The notes below the pieces were generated by a model. That model worked only from the letters and a program-made list of their open reading frames with translations. It was not told where the DNA came from and made no database searches. Source: Neoarius graeffei (taxonomy: Eukaryota; Chordata; Actinopteri; Siluriformes; Ariidae). Taken from it: 64,000 nt of DNA. Shown here piece by piece: positions 41,044 through 56,000 of the stretch (positions within the stretch are counted from its first letter, which is position 1; every line of letters begins with the position of its first letter). Location: the NCBI RefSeq assembly GCF_027579695.1, contig NC_083583.1, positions 22,371,599 through 22,435,598 of the forward strand, in the 5' to 3' direction. Made by a program: the position numbers and the translations under genes.

Positions 41044-44000
41044 ATGAGTCCACAGAAGCGCACGGTGGAACCAGGAGCTTTAGAAGTGCAGTTTATTGGA
41101 GATAATGATGTTCTGGATCACATTGTGGACAAACATGAAGGTATTAGAGTGAGCAGCCAAATATACTTCAGTCTAGCTTTACTTTTTTTATTTTGTATAT
41201 CGAGATAACTTTCATTTTTTGTATTTATTTTCATGTATTTACTTTTTAAGCTTTATTTAACCATGATACTGTAGGTGAGCAGTAGCAAAACAGCATACAT
41301 GTGCATCAATGAGAGTGTAGTGAAGATGTAAAGAAAGTTGGTGAATTCAAGTACCTGGAGTCAACTGTGCAGGAAAATGGGGGCTGCGATAGTCAGGTCA
41401 AGTTTGTTTGTATAGCGCTTTTAACAATAGACATGGTCCCAAAGCAGCTTTACAGAATCTGAATGAGCCAATTTTATCCCTAACCTATCCCCAATGAGCA
41501 AGCCCGTGGCGACGGTGGCAAGGAAAAACTCCCCCAGACGACATGAAGAAACCTCGAGAGGAACCAGACCCAAAAGGGAACCCATCCTCATTTGGACAAC
41601 AACAGACAACATGACTATGACTAACAGTTTTAACATGAAGTCAGTTTCGTTGATGTTATACCTCATTAATGGAAACTTGAGTGCAAAACTGTTCATGACA
41701 ACAGCAGTCCCAAAGTTAGCAAGCCAACTGTAGTCCTCAGCCACAAAAAGCGTTACTGTAAGTGTCCAGAGTGTCTTCCAAGTCTGACTTTCAACTGTCC
41801 ATATGGGGCCGTCCTCCACAGGAGCGATGTGATGAGACTCCAACCAGACATAGGGCATCAGGATGGATCAGGCAGGTCTGAGGAGCAGAAGAGGTCAGCA
41901 TCTCAATCCCAGGATTGACATGTAACTCAGAGGGACAGATTTGGGGGGGGGAGAAAACACAGGTTGTTAGGTATGCCCAATGTCACTTGAATAAGTAGGA
42001 ACAGTATACATTTTGCGCTGAGTACAAGCAGGGACTCCGGCAAAACTAACTATGACAGCATAACTAAAAAGAGAGAGCCAGAAGGTAACACAGGCATGAG
42101 GGAGCCCTGGGACATAAAGCAGCAGCCACTACACCGTCAACAAACTTGAGTGAGCAAGCGAGTGGGGGACTGACAGCATCCATACATCCCAGTTTACTAA
42201 AACACTCGATGTCTGAGGACCCTCCAGATCTACACCTTTACCTCATAAGCACCATTAACGAAAGGCTTGACTAAACAGATATGTTTTCAGCCTAGACTTA
42301 AATGCTGAGACTGTGTCTGATTCCCGAACACTACTTGGAAGGCTTGGATAGTGAGGTGAGAAAGAGAGTGCAGGCAGGGTGGAGCAGTTGGAGAAGGATT
42401 TCAGGAGTCATTTGTGATAGGAAAGTCCCAGCAAAAGTGAAAGGTAAGATGTATAAAACAGTAGTGAGACCAGCTGTGATGTATGGATTGGAGACCGTAC
42501 CCTTAACGAAGAGACAGGAGGCAAAGTTGGATGTGGTGGAGTTGAGGATGTTAAGGTTTGTGATGGGAGGTTGGACAGGATAAGGAACGAGCACATCAGA
42601 GGGACAGCACATGTGGAGAGCTTGGGAATTAAGCTAAGAGAGATGAGACTGAGATGGAATGGGCACATCCTGAGAAGAGATGCAGAGCATGTTCGAAGGA
42701 GAATGTTGAGGATGGAGCTGTCAGGCACACGAAAACGAGGAAGGCCAAAGAGGAGATACATGGATGTGGTGAGAGAGGACATGAAAGTGGCAGGTGTGGT
42801 AGAGAAGGATGCGGAAGACAGGGAGCAGTGGAGACAAAAGATCTGCTGTGGCGACCTCTAATCGGGAGCAGCCAAAAGAAGAAGATTTAACCATGATAGT
42901 CATTGAATTGAGGATGGAGCTGCCAGGCACACAAAAACAAGGAAGGCCAAAGAGGAGATACATGGATGTGGTGAGAGAGGACATGAAAGTGGTAGAGAAG
43001 GATGCGGAAGACCGGGAGCAATGGAGATGAAAGATCCGCTGTGGCGACCCCTAATTGGGAGCAGCCAGAAGAAGTAGTAGTAGTCATTGAATTCAGCATA
43101 ATGGTTATCACAAACAACATTCAGGAACAGGACATAAATAACAAATAGCACACATGCCAGCATTGTGAAGCAAGTAAAGGAGGAACCGTCATACCCTGTC
43201 TCTTACTCAATCATTCATTAATCTTGAGGAATCACTGGTCAGGGTCGAGGTGGATCAGGAACCTAACACAGGGTGCAAGACCGGAATACACCCATGATGG
43301 GGAGACCAAGCTATTTTACAGCCCCCCCAGCACAGCCAATTTAGTGGTCATGTTTTTCAGAGGTGGGAGGAAACTGGAAGACCTGGATTAAACACGTGGA
43401 CACAGTGAGAACGTGCAAGTCTCGGCACAGATGGTAACCTGAGCTCCAGCTCGAACCACTGTGCCACTCCAAATCAATTATAAATAGCATAAAATAAATC
43501 ACGTTTTAAATGTTATTCCATGATCATTGAGGTCTTACTGAATTAAAGCAAGCGTAAGTGATTTATTTTAGAAGCAGTTTTTATTATTTCTTTCAATTCT
43601 CTTTACATCCTGACTGCAATAAATAAGTCAAATGCTCTGACAATCTACTTCTTTCGGCTGCCCCCGTCAGGAGTCACTACAGCAGATTATCATGATTTAT
43701 GTATTTGATTTGGCATAGTTTTTACACCGGATGCCCTTCCTGATGCAGCCTTCCCAGGCTTGGGACCAGTACTAAGTATGCACAGGCTTGTACAACCCCA
43801 GTGGCTGGGTATTTTTACCTAATCTGCACGTTTTTGAACAAACCAGAGGAAACCCACACAGAAACGGGGAGAATATGCAGACTCCTGAAACACAGAAAGG
43901 CCCCCGTCAGCCATGAGATTCGAACCCGGAACCTTCTTGCTGTTAGGTGACAGTGCTAACCACTGCACCATCGTGCCACTCAAAGCAAATGCTCTGACAA

Positions 44001-47000
44001 TAGAAAAAAAATCTGTCATCTGTAGCAGTCGCTACAGTAAAAAGACATGACCTGCCTACCTTCATGTGCTCTGTCTGTGCACTGATTGTGAATAACCAGA
44101 GTCTTCCACAAGACTAGGCAGACATATTGCAGAAGCAAATGAGCTAGTTGGCAGCTGAGAGTACTAATAATCACCATTTTTGTTGTCTTATCTCGTTATC
44201 TCCAGCCGCTTTATCCTGTTTTACAGGGTCGCAGGCAAGCTGGAGCCTATCCCAGCTGACTATGGGCGAAAGGCGGGGTACACCCTGGACAAGTCGCCAG
44301 GTCATCATAGGGCTGACACATAGACAATCATTCACACTCACATTCACACCTATGGTCAATTTAGAGTCACCAGTTAACCTAACCTGCATGTCTTTGGACT
44401 GTGGGGGAAACCGGAGCACCCGGAGGAAACCCACACGGACATGGGGAGAACATGCAAACTCCACACAGAAAGGCCCTTGCCGGCCACGGGGCTCGAACCC
44501 AGACCTTGCTGTGAGGCAATGGCGCTTACCACTACACCACCGTGCCGCCCCCATTTTTGTTGTTTACTTTCATTATGATAATGTTAGGAGTTTTCTTACA
44601 TGTGAATGAGACATGAGGGAGTTGGATATCACAATGACGTGCTATCCTCCCTCCCCGTTCCAATCATTTTAGAAATAAGGATGTTTTTCCTACTCTACCT
44701 ACTTTCTCAATATCCTCACCTCTTTAGTAATGAACATATTTTAACACAGCAGATATACTCTGAGAACAAATTACTCCCTGTATTATGGGCTTGTACACTG
44801 TATCTGTCCACCTCAATTTTGTTATATATTGTTTGTGTCCACCTTTTACAGTCTACCTTGGTTTTATTCTGGTACCTGGTTTTGAACAGAAACTGAGATC
44901 GCTGCACTGAGCGTGACCTTTACAATCATGGTTCTGCTTTTAGGTTCAAAAGCCTCACAGAGTTCAGTCCAAACTCTTGTAAGCCTAACGAGCCCTAGAA
45001 AGCCATCAGCAGGACCTGCTGAAGAGGACGCGGATGGTGTTTTAAATGAGCAAAACTATATAGAGGCACTTGGTGCTGGCACAGAAGGTGAGATATTGAA
45101 ACTATAGAGAAGTGCACTTCATATGTAGTACCAGCTTTTTGTCTAACACCGTTTTTATCGGCCTGTAGTATTTTTAGTTTCATCCAGGTGAGTGTTGCTT
45201 GTCTGTCTGTTTTGTGTGTTGTGCAGATGGAAACGAGAATGGATCAGTCACTGCAGGAGCCTCGGTGTTCACTTTTCAGACTATTAAACGTGCCAATAAA
45301 ATGGCACGAGTGGGTAAGTGAGGAGAGGGAAATTCTCAGTTGGTCTCAATGTTTCTTTTTATACCAGTTTTAAACTGACAGTCCTGATTAGATAAATTGT
45401 TTATCAAGACATGAAATTTATGAGGGAAACTATGGTATAAACAAAGTTAGGTATTGTGGAATGAAGAATGTAAAGAATCTAGTTTTAGACGCGATATTAC
45501 CTGTGATGAAGATGGACCCTGATGTGTGATCCCTTGTAGATGGGTGGAGCCCTATAAGCTAGAATCATGGACTAGAACCTGTTGAGTGACATAGAAAAGA
45601 AGGGGGCCAGGTACAGATCCTTGAGGTATGCCAGTCATTAGCTAATGTGAATTTGAATCCTTGAGAGAGGAAATGGCCTGAGGTGATGGTGGGTAGGAGA
45701 CAGGAGGTTCAGTGAAGAGGAGCTTAGAGACATCAGTGACTGGGGGCAGAGGAGAAGATGGCTGTGGCATCGTTGCGTTTTTGGTTGCTTGATTTTTATA
45801 AAAATGATTTGATGGCTGAGTTGGTGGTGAAATTTTTGTTAATTTTTCCCTCTTTTTAGTGTTCAGTAATTTAATTTTGTTGAGATTAAATAAAAGTATT
45901 ACTGAACTCTGAAAAACTGAAAGGTTTTTCAATTTTGTTTGGCAGTTTGAGTGATCTAGCAATTTTTTTTTTTTTAGCAAAACTGTTCATCATGACACGT
46001 GTATCGTATCAGGGTGGATCTTGTTGTACATTACTGAATTTAGTATATTTACCATCACTCTCCTTTTTTTCACTTCAGCATCAGAGTGGGCGCGCACTCC
46101 TGGAAAAAGTGTTACATTTAGCACTCCTAGTAGTCCAGAGGAGCCACCTAGCCCTGCCCGTGCATCCAAGAGTGAGCAGCCAACTTATTATAAGTTCTAA
46201 TTTTCTTGGTCTTGATCATTTTCAAGCTCTATGACTTTCCTCTTTAATATACATATATTTATAACGATTCTCTTGTATACGTCTTGCTTCTAGAGGTGGC
46301 GAGTCAGAACAAAACTCCTCAAAAGGTAATGTCAACACTATATTTCTTTCAGCTATATTCAAAAAACACTTTTTTTTAATTTTTTGCATTATGTAGTTTG
46401 CTTAATATTTATTGATAATTGTCTCTTCAGGGGAAGAAAGTACAGTTTGTTTCCACAACCCCACACAGATTGAGAAAGAGGATATCAGGTTTGGTTAAAT
46501 CACTTAAAACAGGATTATCTGAATAAGGAAAAAGCTGGACTGCCAACCAAATAATTTTAAACATTCATTTTTTTTAGCACGTCTTTTAAAATTTAATATT
46601 CTAGAATTTAAGTCTTTAGTGGATTTTTCCCTCCCCCTTGTTTTAATCCAGACTGTTTTAGGCTACGTTTACATTAGACCGTATCTGTCTCGTTTTCTTC
46701 GCGGATGCACTGTCCGTTTACATTAAACCGCCGGGAAACGGGAATCCGCCAGCGTCCACGTATTCAATCCAGATCGTGTCAGCTCCGGTGCTGTGTAAAC
46801 ATTGAGAATACGCGGATACGCTGTGCTGAGCTCTAGCTGGCGTCTCATTGGACAACGTCACTGTGACATCCACCTTCCTGATTCGCTGGCGTTGGTCATG
46901 TGACGCGACTGCTGAAAAACGGCGCGGACTTCCGCCTTGTATCACCTTTCATTAAAGAGTATAAAAGTATGAAAATACTGCAAATACTGATGCAAATACT

Positions 47001-50000
47001 GCCCATTGTGTAGTTATGATTGTCTTTAGGCTTGCCATCCTTCCACTTGCAAGTGGTAAGTGATATGCGCTGGGATCACACACACAGCGGCTCAGTCCCG
47101 AATCACTGCTTGTTCACTTCACTCGCGTGCTCTGTGAGCTGCGCAGGGCCAGAGTGCGCACCCTCCAGAGGGCACTCGCTGTTCAGGGCGGAGTGATTTG
47201 GAGCGCAGGATCCCTGCGGAGCCGAGCGTATCCGTGTATTGGTGTTGCTGTGTGCACGCAAATCGTGTATTGGTGTTGCTGTGTGCACACTAATCGTTTT
47301 AAAAACGTTAATCTGATGATCCGCTGATACGGTCTAATGTAAACATGGGCTTAGTTTGTCTGCTGCACTGATAATGATTAAACTGGAATAAAACTTCAGG
47401 TGTTCCAAAACTTTTGATTGTCATTGTAATTTTCTAACATCTTTTTTCAGCCCCTAATCTGAAGTCAGACAGTGACAGTGATTTCTCCCCCTCAAACTCT
47501 GAGGAGGATGAAGATGAGGAGGAAGAAGGAGAAAAGAGTGAAGCTCAGCTGAAAACCCCCAGCAAGACATCTATAGCAGCTGCTGCTGTTCTTTACAAGA
47601 CACCTGCCAAGAGGAGCAAGAAAGCACCTGAGGTAGGATACTGTTGATGGTTTTTGCCGAATATGGAGAGCTGTTTGTGTGGTTCCTGTGTTTCTTGCAC
47701 CCCAAATTGTTTATCAGAATGTTACTGTTAAACTTTCTGAGCACAAATCTGTAACCCTTTCTTATTCCAGCCCAGCCTGGTGGAGGAGTACTTTGAAGCT
47801 CACAGCAGCTCGAAGGTTCTCACATCAGACCGAACCCTCCAAAAACTCCAGACCCCAAAACTGGATCGGGTCAGTTCTGTTCAGATGTCTACCCAGCTGT
47901 TATATTTATGCTACGTGTGTGTGTGTAACTGATGGAAATTTTCACTGTGACTTGTAGGAAACTCTGCTGAGATTGCTGGATGGAAAACCCTCCTGTTATA
48001 GAGATGAGATCACACAGCTGAATAAAAAACACAAGAAGAATTTCAGCAAATGGATGCTGCAGTTACAGTTGAGTTGAAAATCCAGATGTGTGTTTAAGCA
48101 TGCATTTCAAATTGTGTGTTAAGATTAGGTTTTTGTCTTGTTCCAAACAAACAAAAACCCTGGATGAAAATATATATTTTTATATACATGTCAACAGAAT
48201 GGGCTTCAACATAGTGCTGTATGGCTTGGGCTCGAAGAAGCTTTTACTGGAGAAATTCCGCACTGAGATGTTGTCTGATTCCATGCACCTGGTGGTCAAT
48301 GGCTTTTTCCCAAGCATCACCCTCAAATCGGTTAGTCTTAACTTTTATTTCATAACTGTCCCATTTCAGAAAGAAATATGAAGCAAGGGTGGATTTCACT
48401 GAGCTGTGTGTATCGAGCCCTCTGATTGGCTGAACCTCCGAAGCAACAGCCAATCAGAGCGCTCGTTTCATTTCTAAGCGATAACAATATGGCCGCGCCC
48501 GCATCGGAAACAAACCAACAGAATCTAGTGAAAATGTCTTGAAAAGTCCTTCAGTATGATGAAATATCGAGAGAACGATGAACCCCCTCAAAGAGGGACC
48601 ACCCGTGGGGCTGGCAACTTATAAATTCATTCCGCCCTTGCTGCAAACTGACCGCGACGGGCGGTGGGGCGGGCACCCATTTCCTACACTGGATGTATAT
48701 TAACAAATTAAATGAAGTTGACCAGACAAAACGGGAAATATCTTGGGTTCATACGGTCTGCAATGAAATAAGTCAAAGTAAATGTAGAAATCACTGCTTT
48801 CTCTTTTTATTTGCATTTTCCCTACCGTCCCAAGTTTTCTGATTTGGGGTTATATATTGAAATATTTGTGATTCATCACAAATTGAAGCCATTTCATATC
48901 ATATCACATTATATATGACTTGTGATTGGACAGTTGATGCAAAAAAAAAAAGTCACACTGTTTTGATCTTGTTTGAAGAAAACCAATCATGTGGTTTGAC
49001 ATTTATTTCTGTGGTGGAGCACAGTACAGCTGTAATGATTGCGTTTCAAGGTGATTTGCATTTAGTTCTGGCACAAATTTTAACCGTCTTTTAAAAACGT
49101 AATTTTTTAAAGGAAAAGAGATCAACCTATAAAAACACCATTACACTATAGAGGCACCTGTCTGTATATGTATGTTTAACCGAATTCGAGCGCGTTTTAG
49201 AAATGTAATTGGCGTGCCAGCCTCCGGTAGCGATTCCACAGTCGTGGTGCGATCTTTCATAGTTGAGCAGTCTAGAGCGCTGTCCAGGAAAGGAGCAGAT
49301 TTTGCAACATAGGTTTGAATCCTGGCATCAACGCGTTTCTGAGTGGGTTATTTTTTCTATTTATGTACTGTAGCTTCTATCTCCAATCAGACAAAGGCTG
49401 AGCTCAGACCTGCACAGGTCTCTAGTTATATTTGTTTGTTTTGTCACTTTTGAAAAGTAGGTAATGTCACGTGTTGTAGACTTCATGTTTTCCAGTGTAA
49501 TAGCTGAGGCATACAGTGGTGCTTGAAAGTTTGTGAACCCTTTAGAATTTTCTATATTTCTGCATAAATATGACCTAAAACATCAGATTTTCACACAAGT
49601 CCTAAAAGTAGATAAAGAGAACCCAGTTAAACAAATGAGACAAAAATATTATACTTGATCATTTATTGAGGAAAATGATCCAATATTACATTATCTGTGA
49701 GTGGCAAAAGTATGTGAACCTTTGCTTTCAGTATCTGGTGTGACCCCCTTGTGCAGCAATAACTGCAGCTAAACGTTTCCAGCAACTGTTGATCAGTCCT
49801 GCACACCGGCTTGGAGGAATTTTAGCCCGTTCCTCCGTACAGAACAACTTCAACTCTGGGATGTTGTTAGGTTTCCTCACATGAACTGCTTGCTTCAGGT
49901 CCTTCCACAACATTTCGATTGGATTAAAGTCAGGACTTTGACTTGGCCATTCCAAAACATTAACTTTATTCTTCTTTAACCATTCTTTGGTAGAATGACT

Positions 50001-53000
50001 TGTGTGCTTAGGGTCGTTGTCTTGCTGCATGACCCACCTTCTTTTGAGATTCAGTTCATGGACAGATGTCCTGACATTTTCCTTTAGAATTCGCTGGTAT
50101 AATTCAGAATTCATTGTTTCAGCAATGATGGCAAGCCGTCCTGGCCCAGATGCAGCAAAACAGGCCCAAACCATGATACTACCACCATCATGTTTCACAG
50201 ATGGGATAAGGTTCTTATGCTGGAATGCAGTGTTTTTCCTTTCTCCAAACATAGCACTTCTCATTTAAACCAAAAAGTTTTATTTTGGACTTATCCGTCC
50301 ACAAAACATTTTTCCAATAGCCTTCTGGTTTGTCCACGTGCTCTTTAGCAAACTGCAGACAAGCAGCAATGTTCTTTTTGGAGAGCAGTGGCTTTCTCCC
50401 TGCAACCCTGCCATGCACACCATTGTTGTTCTCCTGATGGTGGACTCATGAACATTAATATTAGCCAATGTGAGAGAGGGCTTCAGTTGCTTAGAAGTTA
50501 CCCTGGGGTCCTTTGTGACCTCGCCGACTATTACACGTCTTGCTCTTGGAGTGATCTTTATTGAGGGTAACAATGGTCTTGAATTTCCTCCATTCGTAAA
50601 CAATTTGTGTGACTGTGGATTGGTGGAGTCCAAACTCTTTAGAGATGGTTTTGTAACCTTTTCCAGCCTGATGAGCATCAACAACGCTTTTTCTGAGGTC
50701 CTCAGAAAAATCTGTTCATGCCATCATACACTTCCACAAACGTGTGTTGTGAAGATCAGACTTTGATAGATCCCTGTTCTTTAAATAAAACAGGGTGCCC
50801 ACTCACACCTGATTGTCATCCCATTGATTGAAAACACCTGACTCTAATTTCACCTTCAAATTAACTGCTAATCCTAGAGGTTCATATACTTTTGCCACTC
50901 ACAAATATGTAATATTGGATCATTTTCCTCAAAAAAATAAATCACCAAGTATAATATTTTCGTTTAACTGGGTTCTCTTTGTCTACTTTTAGGACTTGTG
51001 TGAAAATCTGATGATGTTTTAGGTCATATTTATGCAGAAATATAGAAAATTCTAAAGGGTTCACAAACTTTCAAGCACCACTGTATTTCTCTTCATACAA
51101 TATACTTTTGTAATATATTTGAACAAATTGGTGAACTCTCAAGGCTGGGCAATGGTTTTGATCCCTCTATATACAAAAGTATAGATAAAAAGAGAATTTA
51201 TAATTGATTTTTCATTATTCCTTAAGAAGAAAGAAGTCCTAGGAAATAAGAAATCCAATCCTGTACTGTTTTATCAATTTGTGTTTTTGTTGTAAACATT
51301 ATTCTGCCAGAGCTGGCATAGCTGATATGTTTATCACAGATGTTTCTAAGATTTAGTTTGATCTGACTGAACATATGGATGAGTAATAATATGCCTGATG
51401 TATAATTTTTTTTCCCCCCTCACATTGTGTCATTCCACTTTGACAGATATTAAATGCCATCACCGGTGAGATGCTGGAGCACGATGGGAGTTTTCGTACC
51501 CCAGTGGACCAAATAGACTTCATTGTGAAAACCCTTAAAAAAGGTTTTCTTTAGATATTCCTTAACATGTAAAGTAAAATGCACATTGTATAGAACTTTT
51601 ACATGATGACATTAATCCTCAATTACTGCTAAAGTGTCATGATACTGAGATGTATATATTTTAAATGTTCTTACAAGATCCAGACAACCACATCTACCTG
51701 ATCATCCACAACATTGATGGCCCCATGCTCCGTGGTGAGAAGAACCAGCAGGCCCTGGGGCAGCTGGCCTCCATTCCCAATATGCACCTGCTTGCCTCTA
51801 TAGATCACATCAACGCCCCTCTTGGTTTGTTTTCACACTTTGACATGATACAATAACTTTATCTGTGTCTCAGAATGAGGTCCATCAGGTCACATGACTG
51901 TGTTCACTACTTTGTATTCTGACTATAGAAGTCTTTTGAGATGTTTACTCTTATTGACTAGTTTACTGGTGTATTTGAGACGTTCACTCTTACCTTGGCT
52001 GTTATTGTTCAGTGTGGGACCACGCAAAGATGTGTGCGTTTAACTGGCTGTGGTATGAGACGACTACCTTCCTGCCATACACAGAAGAGACGTCATATGA
52101 GAACTCTCTCCTGGTGCAGCAGACAGGAGCGCTGGCTCTTAGCTCGCTCACACACGTCCTGCGCAGTCTCACGCCAAATGCCAGGTACAATAGGACCAGA
52201 CGCACACACGTACGTTTAACACCACACAGTTATATTTAAGGCAAGCAAACATGCAGCCTTACTCGGTGTTCTCCCTTTTGAGTTACACGTCAGTGATGAT
52301 CCTCAGCTTTTCTTCATGAGCATATGGTAAAGCCTAGGTCACAACCGGACATACGATTTTTTTGGCCGTGCGATTTTTGGCGTTTCCCAAATCGCTGCGT
52401 TTTTTTTTTTTTTTTGTTCATGGAGAAAGACGCACGTTGGCTGTAAGTTTGTCTTGCAACCTGAAAAAAACGTAAGCGCCCGTAGAGTTTGTTTGACATG
52501 ACAAAGAACCTCTGCGGCCAGTCTACGGCTCGAAAATCAGCACGTCACACGCGCGCCCTCCGTGCGTTTCTTGCATTTTTTGCACGTAGACCGGCCGTAG
52601 GAGCACGTACAGCCGGTTGTGACCGAGGCTTAACTGCTACTGCTCAGGGCTCGACGTTAATGGTAATCCGACTGTCTGGGACAGCCAAATGCTTGGTCCA
52701 GACAAGTCAAATTTGCATCTGCCTGTCTGATGGGACGAATTGAATATTTGTTGAAAATCACCATTTTTATACTAATTATTCAAGAGTTACATCAATAAAG
52801 TTCCAACAAAACTAGTTCAATCCCCTCAGTGATCCGGCCATGTTATTGTTTACAAAATTCCGGGGAAGCCAAGTACAGCAGGTGTGTGTGTGTGTAAAAA
52901 TAACCATGTTGTAATATCTAATTATAGATTATTAGACTCTGAATTCATCGAAATTGGAGAAATGGTGATCAAATACCCCAATAAAATAAATATCTGTGGT

Positions 53001-56000
53001 GAATCTTCATTTCATTCGGACATTCATTGTATTTTTCTTTTGTGTGGTTCACATTAACCATCACAAATGTCAAAATATTTCGGGGGAATTTTACGACAGT
53101 GCTGAACTCATGGTTTGTTTTCATTCAGAACGTGATTCTGTCCCCCTTATCATGTATATCCAACTTGTTTTCTTTCAGTTTCATTTCTTTAAATTAATTT
53201 ATACTTCAAGATTTAACTTTATTTCCTCCAGAAGCTTTGAATTTGGGCGAGTCTGACTCTTAAAACTCCAGATCGGGTAATGGGTTAGAACAACACACGC
53301 ACCACAATGGTGCATTGGATAACTTTTGTTTATTCTTACAGTTAAAGTTTTAACTCGTAAATACATCGGAATAAAAAGGTTATGGTCAGGACAAATGAAA
53401 AATCTTGCTGCTTCTCCGACTGGACAAGTGGATTAAAAAGTTAATGTCGAGCCCTGCCACTATGACTGTGGGCGTGGCCTGTCTTGGTAGGTTTTTAGGT
53501 TTGATAAGAAATGATGGTAGTCACATCAAGCTACTGTACTATCAATTACATGTCACTGTGATATTTAAAGGTTAAGCCTAGGTCACAACCGGACGTACGA
53601 TTTTTTGGCCGTGCGATTTTTGGCGTTTCCCAAGTCGCTGCGATTTTTTTTTTGTTCATGGAGAAAGACGCGCGTTGGCCGTAAGTTTGTCTTGCAACCT
53701 GAAAAAAACGTAAGCGCCCGTAGAGTTTGTCTGACATGACAAAGAACCTCTGCGGCCAGTCTACGGCTTGAAAATCAGCACGTCACACGCGTCCTCCGTG
53801 CGTTTCTTGCGTTTTTTGCAAGCCTAGACCGGCCGTAGGAGCACGTACAGCCGGTTGTGACCGAGGCTTTAAGTAGTATAATAAACCAAAGAACTGTAAA
53901 ACTTTGCTTAAAAGGGTGTTATTTACCCGTTTTGTGTGCAAAACATGGTAAGAACTACATGTTGGTAGGAAAGTTGTAAAGTTGCATGAATAGGGAACTA
54001 ACAGTGTATGTAAAGAGTTTGACAAATTTACAGAAGCCAATAATTTGTATTTTTTGTTTTATACACATCATAACGTGCATAAAATTTGAGAATCTCAGTT
54101 TGGACATCAATGTATTGCCAGAGACGCCATTCTGATTACATTAGTTCATTGTTCTTTCACCAGTACCAGTTTGGGTCACTAAAAGATGATCCTGTGTGCT
54201 CTGTTTACAGAGGGATCTTCAGACTACTGGCTGAATTCCAGCTGGAGAACAAAGACAACCCTTCATATACAGGTAAAACTGTAGATTTGACATTGACGAC
54301 TGAGTGAATTTTTTTTGTGCTTTAAAAAAAAAAAACTTTTTTGGAACAGTTTCTCAAATGATCTCTAACAGCAATATTTTCCCCTTTACTTTGCTTGTTA
54401 GATTTTTCACATTTCCTATATGGTTTGTGTTTAGGTTTGTCTTTTCAAGATTTTTACCAGCGTTGTCGTGAGGCATTCCTGGTGAACAGTGACATCACAC
54501 TGAGGACTCAGCTGACAGAGTTCAGGGATCACAAACTGATCCGCACAAAGAAGGTGAATAAGCACACCTACACCGGTTTTGTCCTGAGCTAGAGAATATG
54601 TGCACATATTCTATTTGCAGGAAGTGGCTTGCGAGCTAAATATACAGTGCTCAGCGTAAATGAGTGCACCCCCTTTGAAAAGTAACATTTTAAACAATAT
54701 CTCAGTGAACACAATTTCCAAAATGTTGAAAAGACAAAGTTTAATATAACATCTGTTTAACTTGTGTGAAAGTAAGGTTAATAATATAAACTTAGATTAC
54801 ACATTTTTCAGTTTTACTCAAATTAGGGTGGTGCAAAAATGAGTACACCCCACAACAAAAACTACTCCATCTAGTACTTTGTATGGCCTCCATGATTTTT
54901 AATGACAGCACCAAGTCTTCTAGGCATGGAATGAACAAGTTGGCGACATTTTGCAACATCAATCTTTTTCCATTCTTCAACAATGACCTCTTTTAGTGAC
55001 TGGATGCTGGATGGAGAGTGATGCTCAACTTGTCTCTTCAGAATTCCCCAAAGAAAATAATTTCTTTACACCACAAAGGTGAAGGCTACAAGAAGATCAG
55101 CAAAGCTTTACTTATCAGTCAGAATACTGTAGCAAAAGTGGTACAAAAATTTAAGAAAGATGGAACTGCAACCATCTCACAGAGACGTCCAGGTCGTCCA
55201 CGGAAGTTAACACCTCGACAGGAGCGTCTTCTGATAAGAAGGGTTGAAGAAAATCGGCATGCAAGTTCACTGCAGTTATCTAAAGAAGTAGAAAGCCAAA
55301 CTGGGGTGACTCTTTCCCGTGATGCAATACGGCGTATACTGCAGAGGAATGGCATGCATGAATGCTGTCCACGAAAGAAGCCTCTCCTAAAGCCCAGGCA
55401 CAAAAAAGCCCGCCTAGAGTTTGCCAGGGCCCATGCTGACAAAGATGAAGACTACTGGGACTCTATACTCTGGAGTGATGAGACCAAGATAAAAATATTT
55501 TTGGAACTGATGGCTTCAAAACTGTATGGCGTTGCAAAGGTGAGGAATGCAAAGAAAAATGCCTGGTGCCTACAGTGAAACATGGTGGTGGCAGTGTCCT
55601 TATATGGGGCTGCATGAGTGCTGCTGGTGTCGGGGAGCTGCATTTCATTGATGGCATCATGAATTCACAGACGTATTGCTCTATACTGAAAGAGAAGATG
55701 CTACCATCACTCCGTGCCCTTGGTCGTTGTGTGCTTTTCCAACATGACTAAACATGCATCTAAGGCCACTGTTGGATTTCTGAAGAAGAACAGGGTGAAA
55801 GTGATTCAGTGGCCAAGTATGTCTCCTGATCTGAACCCAATCGAACACCTATGGGGAATTCTGAAGAGACAAGTTGAGCATCACTCTCCATCCAGCATCC
55901 AGTCACTAAAAGAGGTCATTGTTGAAGAATGGAAAAAGATTGATGTTGCAAAATGTCTCCAACTTGTTCATTCCATGCCTAGAAGACTTGGTGCTGTCAT

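Noticed and set aside
42408-42782. Minus-strand 124-codon frame
   Set aside because: Antisense shadow of the LINE fragment; the same shadow appears on + at 20502-20831.
45642-45980. 112-codon minus frame in orc2 intron 3
   Set aside because: Ser/Pro/Thr-rich complement of a purine-rich decayed repeat; no splice structure.
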